DNA of 64,000 nt, taken from RBG-16-66-20 sp040752005 (GTDB lineage: Bacteria > Pseudomonadota > Gammaproteobacteria > Burkholderiales > SG8-39). The DNA lies in the NCBI GenBank assembly GCA_040752005.1, contig JBFMFX010000019.1, positions 16,743-80,742 of the forward strand, in the 5' to 3' direction. Below are positions 44,769 through 52,549 of the stretch, one piece after another; position 1 is the stretch's first letter, and the number at the start of each line of letters is the position of its first letter. The notes beneath the pieces were generated by a model that saw nothing but the letters and a program-made list of their open reading frames with translations, searched no databases and was not told the DNA's origin. The position numbers and the translations under genes are program-made.

Positions 44769-45824
44769 ATGGACGATATCTTTCTCAGGGGTGGCGATCG
44801 GGCGCAGGCGCCGGAAAACTCGATGCGACGCAACGACCACGACGTCACCAACCGGGTGCGCACCACCGACGCCGATGCGGTGCGCGCCGAGGTGCTGCGC
44901 CTATTCCGCAGCCTGTACGATGGCGCGGCGCGGCCCGCCGTGCCGGAAGCGATCGCGCGCGCCTTCGCCGACGTCGCGCGCGCCTATCGCGGCGAGGATC
45001 CGCGCTTCCATCCGTGCGACACCGAGTACCACGACATCCAGCATGTGCTCGACGTGACACTCGCGATGGCACGTCTGATGGACGGCTACGAGCGCGGCCG
45101 AAACGGGACACCGGCGCTCACGCCCGCGCATTTCGCCCTCGGCGTGATCACCGCGCTGCATCATGATTTCGGATATTTGCGCCGTCGCGGCGACCGCCGC
45201 CACCGCTACGGCGCCGAGTACACGCTGGTGCACGTCTCGCGCGGCTCACGGCACCTGCGGCGCTACCTGCGGCGCCTCGGCCTGGGCCGTTTCGCGGAGA
45301 CAGCGGCGACGCTGGTGCACTACACCGGCTACGAGCGCCCGGCCGAGACGATCCCGCTCAGCGACACGCTGCTGCGCCGTATCGGCCACATGCTCGGCAC
45401 TGCCGACATCATCGCGCAGATGTCGGATCGCTGCTATCTCGAGAAATGCCGGGACCGGCTGTACCCGGAGTTCGTGCTCGGAGGTCTTGCGCGCAGGCAG
45501 CTGCCGAACGGCCGCGTGCAGGTGCTGTTCAGCTCCGGCGACGATCTGGTGCGCAAGACGCCGGGCTTTTACCGCAACGCCGCCAAGCGGCTCGATTTCC
45601 AGCTTGCGCGCGCCTACGAGTACGCCGAACGCCACTTCGCCGGCCAGAACCTGTACCTGGAGGAAATGCAGAAAAACGTGCGCTATGCGCAGGTAGTGGC
45701 GCAGGCGCCCGATGCCGGTGCGCTGCGCCGGATACCTCCTTACACCCTGACGGCAGGGGTCGAACCGTACCCGAAGGACCTTGTGACCTGCACACGCCGG
45801 ATCAGTTGCCCGCCGGCCTCCTGA
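44769..45824 (+). CDS. HD-domain metal-dependent phosphohydrolase
   Basis: A 351-residue protein. YHDIQHVLDVTLAMARLMDG near residue 88 gives a first His, and LGVITALHHDFGYLRRRGDR near residue 125 gives the HD pair, as in HD/PDEase domains. HYTGYERPAETIPLSDTLLR and LGTADIIAQMSDRCYLEKCR (late Asp) continue the fold. It should cleave a phosphomonoester or phosphodiester, possibly a cyclic nucleotide; no partner domain is visible. Start at 44769 or 44823 uncertain. Convergent with the protease-like gene with 23 bases of overlap. Confidence 0.78.
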   Translation: MDDIFLRGGDRAQAPENSMRRNDHDVTNRVRTTDADAVRAEVLRLFRSLYDGAARPAVPEAIARAFADVARAYRGEDPRFHPCDTEYHDIQHVLDVTLAMARLMDGYERGRNGTPALTPAHFALGVITALHHDFGYLRRRGDRRHRYGAEYTLVHVSRGSRHLRRYLRRLGLGRFAETAATLVHYTGYERPAETIPLSDTLLRRIGHMLGTADIIAQMSDRCYLEKCRDRLYPEFVLGGLARRQLPNGRVQVLFSSGDDLVRKTPGFYRNAAKRLDFQLARAYEYAERHFAGQNLYLEEMQKNVRYAQVVAQAPDAGALRRIPPYTLTAGVEPYPKDLVTCTRRISCPPAS

Positions 45825-46794
45825 AGTAGGACAGGCGGTCCATCGAGCGCAGCCGCAGCTCCCGCACCTCGCCGCCCCGCAGCACGCGCAGCGGGACCTC
45901 CACACCCGCGGCGCCGAGCGCCCATACCTTGCGGTAGAGCTCGGCGAGGGTCGCGACCCGGTCTTCGCCGACGCCGATCACGATGTCGCCCGCCCTGACG
46001 CCGGCGCGCTCGGCAGGACCTTCGGGCGAGACGCGCGAAACGAACAGGCGCCCGCGCAACTCCTCGGTGTTCATGCCGAGCCAGGGCCGCGGCGGCGTGC
46101 GCGTGCGACCGCTCGCGATGAGATCGTCGAGGATCGGCGCCAGCAGATCAATCGGCACGAACAGATTGCCCGGTGCGTGCAGGCCGATCCCCGCCGCGTC
46201 GCCGACGATGAGCGAGCCGATGCCGAGCAGCTCGCCGCGCGGGCCGAGCAGCGCCGCGCCCGACCAGTTCGGCACCGCCGGATAGGTCCAGATCGCCGAA
46301 TCGAGAGAATACTCCCAGCTCCCGGAAAACGGCCGGCGCGACACCACGCGCACGTAGTTCACGCTGCCCGGCCCGCCGTGGCCGGCGACGAGCACCGGAT
46401 CGTTCTCGGCGACTTCCGCCGAGTCGCCGAACGCGAGCGGCTTCGCATCGAGCGGCGCCAGCAGCCGCACCAGGCCAAAGCCGCTCGCAGGGTCGTAGCC
46501 CGCGTAAGCTGCCGGCACCGTGCGGCCGTCGGCGCCGGTCACTTCCACCGCCTCCGCCTCGAGGACGAGATAGCCGATCGTGGCGACGTAGCCCTCGCGC
46601 ACCAGCACGCCCGAACCCTCGCGCAGCGGCCCGAGCGTCGCGAGGCTGCGCGCATCCGGCAGGATCTTCGCGCGCACGCGAACGATCGCCGCCAGCGTCT
46701 CGGCGGCGCCGGCACCCTTGCCCTGCCCCGCCACCGGCGAAGCGCAAAGCGCCACCGCGACGACGGCCGCGAATGCGAGAAGGCGTGCGATCAT
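45802..46794 (-). CDS. Secreted DegP/HtrA-like PDZ protein, apparently catalytically inactive
   Basis: MIARLLAFAAVVAVALCASP is a signal peptide, followed by a trypsin-like fold and one PDZ domain (LFVSRVSPEGPAERAGVRAG). Where HtrA proteases have TNAHVV this protein has YVATIGYLVLEAEAV, with Tyr in place of the catalytic His. The Asp region reads PASGFGLVRL instead of TDLAVL. The Ser region is NWSGAALLGPRGELLGIGS, keeping a Ser but not GNSGGP. At 330 residues the length fits a single-PDZ family member. It probably acts as a periplasmic binding or regulatory protein. Confidence 0.85.
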   Translation of the reverse strand: MIARLLAFAAVVAVALCASPVAGQGKGAGAAETLAAIVRVRAKILPDARSLATLGPLREGSGVLVREGYVATIGYLVLEAEAVEVTGADGRTVPAAYAGYDPASGFGLVRLLAPLDAKPLAFGDSAEVAENDPVLVAGHGGPGSVNYVRVVSRRPFSGSWEYSLDSAIWTYPAVPNWSGAALLGPRGELLGIGSLIVGDAAGIGLHAPGNLFVPIDLLAPILDDLIASGRTRTPPRPWLGMNTEELRGRLFVSRVSPEGPAERAGVRAGDIVIGVGEDRVATLAELYRKVWALGAAGVEVPLRVLRGGEVRELRLRSMDRLSYFRRPAGN

Positions 46795-46826
46795 GGCGGC
46801 GCTCCAGTCGGCTGACCGATGCTATT

Positions 46827-47672
46827 GTGAGACTGCTTTCCTGGAACATCCAGTGGTGCCGCGGCATGGACGGCCGCGTGGACCCGGCACGCATCGCGCG
46901 CGAGGCGCGCCGCATCGGCGATCCGGACGTGCTCTGCCTGCAGGAGGTGGCGGCGGGCTTTGCGGCGCTGCCGGGCTCCAGCGGCGAAGATCAGCCTGTG
47001 ATCCTCGCGCGCGAGCTCGCGGGCTACGAGGCGCACTTCGCGTGGGCAGTGGACGTGCCGGGCGCGAGCGCCCGCAGCCGCTTCGGCAATCTGATCCTGT
47101 CGCGGCTGCCGGTGCGGCAGGTGCTCAGACACTCCCTGCCCTGGCCGGCGCACCCCGGCCTGCCCAGCATGCCGCGGATCGCGCTCGAGGCGGTGATCGA
47201 GGCACCGTGGGGTCCGCTGCGGGTGGTGACGACCCACCTGGAGTATTACTCACCGCTTCAGCGCGCGGCGCAGATCGAGCGGCTGCGCGAACTGCACGCC
47301 GAGGCCTGCGGGCACGCGAGCGCCGAGCCTTCGGTGCGCCAGGATTCGGGGCCGTTCCGGCACTTTCCTCGCCCGCGCTCGGCGATCCTGTGCGGCGACT
47401 TCAACCTGCCTCCCGACGACCCGCTTCATGCGCGCCTTGGCGCGCCTTTCGCCGATGGCGTTCCGCGCCTCACGGACGCGTGGACGGTCGCTCATCCGCA
47501 CGAGGCGCACCCGCCGACCTTTCACGTCCACGACCCGGCCTGGTCCGGCGCGCCGTACTGCTGCGACTTCGTGTTCGTCACCGAGGATCTCGTCCCGCGC
47601 GTCGCCGCGGTGCACGTGGATGCGCACACCGAGGCCTCGGACCACCAGCCGGTCATCGTCGAATTCGCGTAG
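46827..47672 (+). CDS. Endonuclease/exonuclease/phosphatase (EEP) family protein
   Basis: A 281-residue EEP enzyme. VRLLSWNIQWCRGMDG provides the metal-binding Asn, DVLCLQEVAAG the Glu, TTHLEYYSPLQRAAQIERL the His, SAILCGDFNLPPDDP the Asp/Asn pair, and ASDHQPVIVEF the final Asp-His. All residues of the DNase I-like site appear present. It has no signal peptide. Substrate could be DNA, RNA or a phosphoester such as an inositol phosphate. I chose the GTG at 46827, where the fold begins, over an ATG at 46773. Divergent from the HtrA-like gene. Confidence 0.85.
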   Translation: MRLLSWNIQWCRGMDGRVDPARIAREARRIGDPDVLCLQEVAAGFAALPGSSGEDQPVILARELAGYEAHFAWAVDVPGASARSRFGNLILSRLPVRQVLRHSLPWPAHPGLPSMPRIALEAVIEAPWGPLRVVTTHLEYYSPLQRAAQIERLRELHAEACGHASAEPSVRQDSGPFRHFPRPRSAILCGDFNLPPDDPLHARLGAPFADGVPRLTDAWTVAHPHEAHPPTFHVHDPAWSGAPYCCDFVFVTEDLVPRVAAVHVDAHTEASDHQPVIVEFA

Positions 47673-47770
47673 CCGGACCCGCGGGCCTCGATCTCGCGCG
47701 CAGCGATCGGCATCCGCTCGCGGTTCGCGCCGCGGTCGCGCGATCACGAGCGCAAGCGCCGCAAGCGCGC

Positions 47771-47798
47771 TTGCTCGTGCGCCGGCCGATGCTACCAT
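47771..47798 (+). promoter_or_regulatory. Promoter of the 91-aa protein gene
   Basis: TTGCTC at 47771-47776, 16-base spacer, TACCAT at 47793-47798. AAAGGGGG just before the ATG at 47823 is a good ribosome-binding site. Confidence 0.5.
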
Positions 47799-47822
47799 CG
47801 CCAAGCAAAGGGGGATTTCGCC

Positions 47823-48098
47823 ATGGCCCAGATCTCGACGCAACAGCTCGCCGAACTGCTGATCGGCATCGCGCGCGCGCAGACCGCCGTGATCCAGGGC
47901 ATCGAGAGCGCGATGGCGGGAGCGAAGACGCAGCACATCCTGCCGCAGATCCAGAACGCCGCGCACCTGCGCGATCATCCCCAGCCGACGCTGGTGGATC
48001 TTCCGGTGCGCATCCTGCTTTCGAGCCAGGGGCGCGTGCCCCCCGATCCCGCGGCGATCGCGCGCGAACTCGAGCGCCTGCTCGGCGGACCCGGCTAG
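47823..48098 (+). CDS. Conserved hypothetical protein, 91 aa
   Basis: A small soluble helical protein: STQQLAELLIGIARAQTAVI and GIESAMAGAKTQHILPQIQN, then a strand LVDLPVRILLSSQG and a C-terminal helix. The pattern suggests a structural or regulatory role, but I do not recognise the family. A strong ribosome-binding site and a promoter precede it, so it is likely expressed as a single gene. Convergent with the enoyl-CoA hydratase gene, overlapping its stop by 4 bases. Confidence 0.75.
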   Translation: MAQISTQQLAELLIGIARAQTAVIQGIESAMAGAKTQHILPQIQNAAHLRDHPQPTLVDLPVRILLSSQGRVPPDPAAIARELERLLGGPG

Positions 48099-48907
48099 AA
48101 GCCTTCCGGCTCCGGCGGAAAGGACGGCTTGCGCTTTTCCCGGTGCGAGGCAAGCCCCTCGCGCGACTCCGGCCCCGTGAAGCCGAGCATCTCCAGCGCA
48201 AGCGAGGCGTCGAACGAAGGCCCGGCCAGGCGCAGCCAGTTGTTCAGGCTGTACTTGGTCCAGCGCAGCGCGGTCTGCGCGCCGGCGGCGAGCTTGCGCG
48301 CGACCTCCAGCGCCCTCGCCTCCAGCTCGGATTCCTCGCAGGCGAGCGAAACAAGGCCGATGCGCTCCGCCTCCGCGCCGGAGATCTCCTCGCAAAGCAG
48401 CAGGTAGTATTTTGCCTTCGCCATGCCGCAAAGGAGCGGCCAGACGATCGCGGCATGGTCGCCCGCGGCCACTCCGAGCCGCGTGTGCCCGTCAATGATG
48501 CGGGCGTTTTTCGCCGCGATCGAGACGTCGGCGAGCAGGCCCGCCACCAGCCCCGCGCCCACCGCCGGGCCGTTCATCGCCGAGACGACGAGCTTGGAGC
48601 AGTTGATCAGGTTGTAGACGAGGTCGCGCGCCTCGCGCCAGGTGCGCGCGCGCGCGGCGAAGTCGCGCTGGATCTGCTCGATCATCGCGAAATCGCCGCC
48701 GCCGGAGAAGCCGCGCGCCGAGCCCTTGAGGATCGCGACCCTCGTCTCCGGATCCCGGTCCACGTCGAGCCAGATCTCGGCGAGCTCCCGGTGCATGCGC
48801 TCGTTCGCGGTCGGGATGCGGCCTTCGGGGGCGCGCATGCGGATCTCGACGATGCCCGGCTCGAGGCGCCGGAGGTCCAGTTCGCGGTATCTGGCGGCGT
48901 AGTCCAT
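48095..48907 (-). CDS. Enoyl-CoA hydratase/isomerase family protein
   Basis: A 270-residue crotonase-fold protein. ARGFSGGGDFAMIEQIQRDF is the first oxyanion-hole region, VVSAMNGPAVGAGLVAGLLA the second, and VAAGDHAAIVWPLLCGMAKA is where a catalytic Glu would usually be, here with Asp-His. The C-terminus has KRKPSFPPEPEGF. The atypical active site suggests a reaction other than simple hydration, for example 2-ketocyclohexane-type or dienoyl isomerisation. TAGAAT ends 7 bases before the ATG, predicting a leaderless message. Divergent from the PLP enzyme region. Confidence 0.88.
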   Translation of the reverse strand: MDYAARYRELDLRRLEPGIVEIRMRAPEGRIPTANERMHRELAEIWLDVDRDPETRVAILKGSARGFSGGGDFAMIEQIQRDFAARARTWREARDLVYNLINCSKLVVSAMNGPAVGAGLVAGLLADVSIAAKNARIIDGHTRLGVAAGDHAAIVWPLLCGMAKAKYYLLLCEEISGAEAERIGLVSLACEESELEARALEVARKLAAGAQTALRWTKYSLNNWLRLAGPSFDASLALEMLGFTGPESREGLASHREKRKPSFPPEPEGF

Positions 48908-48932
48908 CGGCGCATTCTACAATCGGCGCATG
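48904..48932. promoter_or_regulatory. Overlapping divergent promoters in a symmetrical block
   Basis: ATCGGCGCAT occurs as a direct repeat at 48905-48914 and 48921-48930 around TCTACA. On the minus strand TAGAAT (48914-48919) ends 7 bases before the hydratase ATG. On the plus strand TACAAT (48918-48923) ends 7 bases before an ATG at 48930. The two -10 hexamers overlap, so the promoters should exclude each other. Confidence 0.6.
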
Positions 48933-49010
48933 CGCATCCCGCAGGAGCGCCCCGCCGGTCCGCCCGCGTCTGCGCGGCGGCCGCGCCGGGCGCCCGTCCA
49001 ATGGCGCTGA
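48930..49010 (+). CDS. Possible leader peptide, 26 aa
   Basis: An ATG sits 7 bases after TACAAT and opens a 26-codon frame, MRIPQERPAGPPASARRPRR and six more residues. Its stop overlaps the first codons of the PLP enzyme at 49001, in another frame. It is rich in Arg and Pro. If the transcript is leaderless this would be translated first and deliver ribosomes to the enzyme start. Coding status is uncertain; GC-rich DNA produces such frames by chance. Confidence 0.3.
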   Translation: MRIPQERPAGPPASARRPRRAPVQWR

Positions 49011-49990
49011 CCGTCACCTGGGACGACATCGCGCGCGCGCACGAGCGCCTCGCCGGCGTCGCGCGCAGAACGCCGGTGCTCACCTCGGCGACGGTGGATG
49101 CTCTCACCGGCGCGCAGGTGTTCTTCAAGTGCGAGAACTTCCAGAGGATGGGCGCGTTCAAGTTCCGCGGCGCCTACCACGCGCTCGCGCAGCTCCCGGA
49201 GGAGGCCAGGCGCCGCGGCGTGGTCGCGTTTTCCTCGGGCAATCACGCGCAGGCGGTGGCGCTCGCCGGAAAGCTGCTCGGGGTGCCGGCCACGATCGTG
49301 ATGCCCGAGGACGCGCCGCCGGTGAAGCTTGCGGCAACCCGCGGCTACGGCGCCGAGATCGTCACCTACGCCAGGGGCGAATCGCGCGAGGACATCGCGC
49401 GGCGCCTTGCCGCCGAGCGCGGCTTGACGCTCATTCCGCCGTTCGACCACCCGCACATCATCGCCGGGCAGGGCACCGCGGCAAAGGAGCTGCTCGAGGA
49501 CGCCGGGCCGCTCGATCTGCTCCTCGTCCCGTGCGGCGGAGGCGGGCTGCTTTCGGGCTGCGCGGTGGCGGCGAAGCACCTGTGCCCGCCGATCCGCGTG
49601 ATCGGCGTCGAGCCGGCGGCGGGCGACGATGCCGCGCGCTCGTTCCGCTCGAAAACGCTGCAGACGGTGAGCGATCCGCAGACGATCGCCGACGGCGCGC
49701 GCACGCGCTCGCTCGGCGAGATCACGTTCCGGCTCATCCTGGAGCATGTCGCCGACATCGTGACGGTCGAGGACGCGCCGCTCCTTGCCTGGATGTTCTT
49801 CCTGTGGGAGCGCATGAAGATCGTGATCGAACCGACCGGCGCGCTCGCCGCCGCCGCGCTCCTCGAAGGAACGCTCGCCGCGCGCGGCCGGCGCGTGGGC
49901 GTCATCGTCTCCGGCGGCAATGTGGACCTCGCCTGGGCCGCGGCGCGGCTGCTCGAACAAAGGAGAACGGCACATGGCAATTCCGGGTGA
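49001..49990 (+). CDS. Threonine dehydratase/serine racemase-type PLP enzyme
   Basis: A 329-residue fold-type II PLP enzyme. The Schiff-base lysine is in RMGAFKFRGAYHALAQLPE near residue 53, VVAFSSGNHAQAVALAGKLL binds the substrate carboxylate, PCGGGGLLSGCAVAAKH the cofactor phosphate, and VIVSGGNVDL the pyridine nitrogen region. No regulatory ACT domain is present, so this is the catabolic threonine/serine or threo-3-hydroxyaspartate ammonia-lyase, or racemase, type. No ribosome-binding site precedes the ATG; a short upstream frame overlaps it. It overlaps the cyclase gene by 17 bases. Confidence 0.9.
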   Translation: MALTVTWDDIARAHERLAGVARRTPVLTSATVDALTGAQVFFKCENFQRMGAFKFRGAYHALAQLPEEARRRGVVAFSSGNHAQAVALAGKLLGVPATIVMPEDAPPVKLAATRGYGAEIVTYARGESREDIARRLAAERGLTLIPPFDHPHIIAGQGTAAKELLEDAGPLDLLLVPCGGGGLLSGCAVAAKHLCPPIRVIGVEPAAGDDAARSFRSKTLQTVSDPQTIADGARTRSLGEITFRLILEHVADIVTVEDAPLLAWMFFLWERMKIVIEPTGALAAAALLEGTLAARGRRVGVIVSGGNVDLAWAAARLLEQRRTAHGNSG

Positions 49991-51518
49991 CTACGAGATC
50001 CGCTTCGAGCCCTGCCTGCGGCGCGTGCGCGTCGAGGTGGACGGCGTGTGCCTTGCCGACACCGAGCGCGCGCTGGTGCTGCACGAAACCCGCCTTCCGC
50101 CGGCCTACTACATCCCGTTCGAGGACGTGCGCATGGAGCTACTTGAGCGCACCGCGCACCGCACCCACTGCCCGTTCAAGGGCGACGCGAGCTACTGGAG
50201 CCTGAAGCTGCCGGGCAAGACAATCGAGAACATCGCCTGGGCGTACGAGAATCCCTACCCCGACGCCGAACCGATCCGCGGCCACCTCTCGTTCTATCGC
50301 GGCAAGGTGTCGGCGCTCTACGAGGGCGACGAGCAGGTGCCCTTCGTCGCCGCGCCGCAAGCCGGCGCGCTCGGCAATCCGCTCGCGCACTGGCTGCTCA
50401 AGGAGGCGTGGAAGGCGGGCTCGCTCGCCGATCTGGCCGAGCAGTTCTGGGCCTACCTGCGCGGCGCCGGCTGGCCGCTTGCGCGCAGCACGATCATCGT
50501 TCCGACGCTGCACCCGCAGATCTTCGCCACCGTGCTCGTGTGGCGCGCCGACACCCCGGGCGTGCGCGTCGTGTACGAGCCGCACGACATCCTGCAGCAA
50601 CCGCGCTTCGCCGACAGCCCGTTCGCGCCGATCATCCGCGGCGCGCCCGGGGTGCGCCGAAGGCTCGAGGACCCCGCGGAAAAGCTCGACTTTCCGATCG
50701 TGCGCGAACTGAAGGCCGAGGGCGCGACCGACTACGTGGCGATGCCGTTTCGCTTCTCCGACGGGCAGGTGAACGTGATCTCGCTCACCTCGTTCACGCC
50801 CGGCGGCTTCAGCGCGGCGCAGCTCGGCCAGCTGTTCGAGGTGATGCCGATGCTCGGGCGCGCGCTCGAGGTCCATGCGCTGCGCCGCGTCGCTGCGGCG
50901 CTGCTCGAGACCTATCTCGGGCACAACACCGGGCGCCGGGTGCTCGACGGTCTGGTCAAGCCCGGCGACGGCGAGCACATTGACGCGGTGATCTGGTTCT
51001 GCGACCTGCGCGATTCGACGCCGCTGTGTGCCTCGATGGGCCGCGAGGCGTACCTGCGCTACCTCAACCGGTTCCTCTACGGCATGGCGGGCGCGGTGAT
51101 TGACAGCGGCGGCGAGGTACTGCGCTACATCGGCGACGCGGTGCTCGCCATCTTCCCCGTCGCCGAGGGCGCGGCGCGCGCCTGCGAGCGCGCGCTCGCC
51201 GCGGCGCGGCTGGCCGAGGAGCGCATCCGCGCGGCGAACGCCGCGCACCCGCAGGAGCCGCCGCTGCGCTACGGCATCGGGCTGCACGTCGGCAGCGTCA
51301 CCTACGGCAACATCGGCATCCCGCAGCGGCTGGAGTTCACGGTGATCGGTCCGGCGGCGAACGAAGCCGCGCGCATCGAGTCGCTGACCAAGGACCTCGG
51401 CCGCTCGGTGCTCGCCTCCGGCGCGTTCGCCGCCGGCTGCCCGCGGCCGCTGGTCTCGCTCGGCCGGCACCGGCTGAAGGGCGTGGAGGCGGAGCACGAG
51501 CTCTTCACGCTGCCGTAG
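49974..51518 (+). CDS. DUF427 domain fused to a class III adenylate/guanylate cyclase
   Basis: A 514-residue fusion. Residues 1-110 are DUF427, with FEPCLRRVRVEVDGVCLADT, HETRLPPAYYIPFEDVRMEL and HCPFKGDASYWSLKLPGKTI. Residues about 120-325 are a linking domain. Residues about 335-505 are a class III cyclase: VIWFCDLRDSTPLCASMGRE (first metal Asp), GGEVLRYIGDAVLAIFPVAE (second Asp) and LEFTVIGPAANEAARIESL (transition-state Asn and Arg). The usual adenine-selecting Asp in VIGD is Pro. It should make cAMP in response to an unknown signal at DUF427 or the middle domain. Confidence 0.9.
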   Translation: MAIPGDYEIRFEPCLRRVRVEVDGVCLADTERALVLHETRLPPAYYIPFEDVRMELLERTAHRTHCPFKGDASYWSLKLPGKTIENIAWAYENPYPDAEPIRGHLSFYRGKVSALYEGDEQVPFVAAPQAGALGNPLAHWLLKEAWKAGSLADLAEQFWAYLRGAGWPLARSTIIVPTLHPQIFATVLVWRADTPGVRVVYEPHDILQQPRFADSPFAPIIRGAPGVRRRLEDPAEKLDFPIVRELKAEGATDYVAMPFRFSDGQVNVISLTSFTPGGFSAAQLGQLFEVMPMLGRALEVHALRRVAAALLETYLGHNTGRRVLDGLVKPGDGEHIDAVIWFCDLRDSTPLCASMGREAYLRYLNRFLYGMAGAVIDSGGEVLRYIGDAVLAIFPVAEGAARACERALAAARLAEERIRAANAAHPQEPPLRYGIGLHVGSVTYGNIGIPQRLEFTVIGPAANEAARIESLTKDLGRSVLASGAFAAGCPRPLVSLGRHRLKGVEAEHELFTLP

Positions 51519-51571
51519 AGCCGGCGGCGCGCTTTGCTATCATGCGCGCCCCTTAGCACGGGAGAACGCGC

Positions 51572-52549
51572 ATGCGCGCCGTAGAGATCACCAGGCCGGG
51601 CGGGCCGGAAGTGCTGGTCCCCGTCGAGCGTCCGACACCGCAGCCGAAGCCGAACGAGATCCTGGTCAAGGTCGCCGCCGCGGGAGTGAATCGCCCCGAC
51701 GTGCTTCAGCGCATGGGCCTGTATCCGGTTCCGCCGGACGCATCCGACCTCCCCGGGCTGGAGATCGCAGGGGAAGTCGTCGCCTGCGGCGCCGCGGTGA
51801 CGATGTGGAAGCCCGGCGACAAGGTCTGCGCCCTGGTGCACGGCGGCGGCTACGCCGAGTACTGCGTCGCGCCGGAAGTGCAGGCGCTGCCGGTGCCCAG
51901 AGGCTTGACGCTCGTCGAGGCGGCCTCGCTGCCGGAAACATTCTTCACCGTCTGGTCGAACGTGTACGACCGCGGCGCGCTCAAGCCGGGCGAGTCGCTG
52001 CTCGTGCAGGGCGGTTCCTCCGGCATCGGCGTCACCGCGATCCAGATGGCGGCGGCGCTCGGCAACCGCGTGTTCGCCACCGCCGGCTCGGACGAGAAAT
52101 GCGCCGCCTGCGTCAAGCTCGGCGCCGAGCGCTGTTTCAACTACCGCACGCAGGATTTCGTCGCCGAGGTGAAGGCGGCGACCGGCGGCCGCGGCGTGGA
52201 CGTGATTCTCGACATGGTGGGCGGCGACTATGTGCCGCGCGAACTCAAGTGCCTCGCCGACGACGGCCGCCTCGTCTTCATCGCGTTCCTGCGCGGGCCG
52301 AAGGCCGAACTGGACATCAACGAGGTGATGCGCCGGCGTCTGACGCTCACCGGCTCGACGCTCAGGCCCCGGCCGGTGGAATTCAAGGGCGCGATCGCGC
52401 GGAGCCTGCGCGACAGGATCTGGCCGCTCATCGAGGCCGGCAGAATCCGGCCGGTGATCTACAGGACCTTCCCGCTCGCCGAGGCAAGCGAAGCGCACCG
52501 GTTGATGGAGTCCTCGCAGCACATCGGCAAGATCGTGCTCACCGTCTAG
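51572..52549 (+). CDS. NAD(P)H-quinone oxidoreductase (PIG3/QorA-like)
   Basis: A 325-residue zinc-free medium-chain dehydrogenase/reductase. AAGVNRPDVLQRMGLYPVPP and LPGLEIAGEVVACG form the catalytic domain, and VQGGSSGIGVTAIQMAAALG the NADPH site, as in the PIG3 (TP53I3) group. It should reduce quinones by one or two electrons. TATCAT (51538-51543) is a -10 candidate, and GGGAGAA precedes the ATG. Its stop overlaps the convergent LysR gene by 11 bases. Confidence 0.92.
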   Translation: MRAVEITRPGGPEVLVPVERPTPQPKPNEILVKVAAAGVNRPDVLQRMGLYPVPPDASDLPGLEIAGEVVACGAAVTMWKPGDKVCALVHGGGYAEYCVAPEVQALPVPRGLTLVEAASLPETFFTVWSNVYDRGALKPGESLLVQGGSSGIGVTAIQMAAALGNRVFATAGSDEKCAACVKLGAERCFNYRTQDFVAEVKAATGGRGVDVILDMVGGDYVPRELKCLADDGRLVFIAFLRGPKAELDINEVMRRRLTLTGSTLRPRPVEFKGAIARSLRDRIWPLIEAGRIRPVIYRTFPLAEASEAHRLMESSQHIGKIVLTV

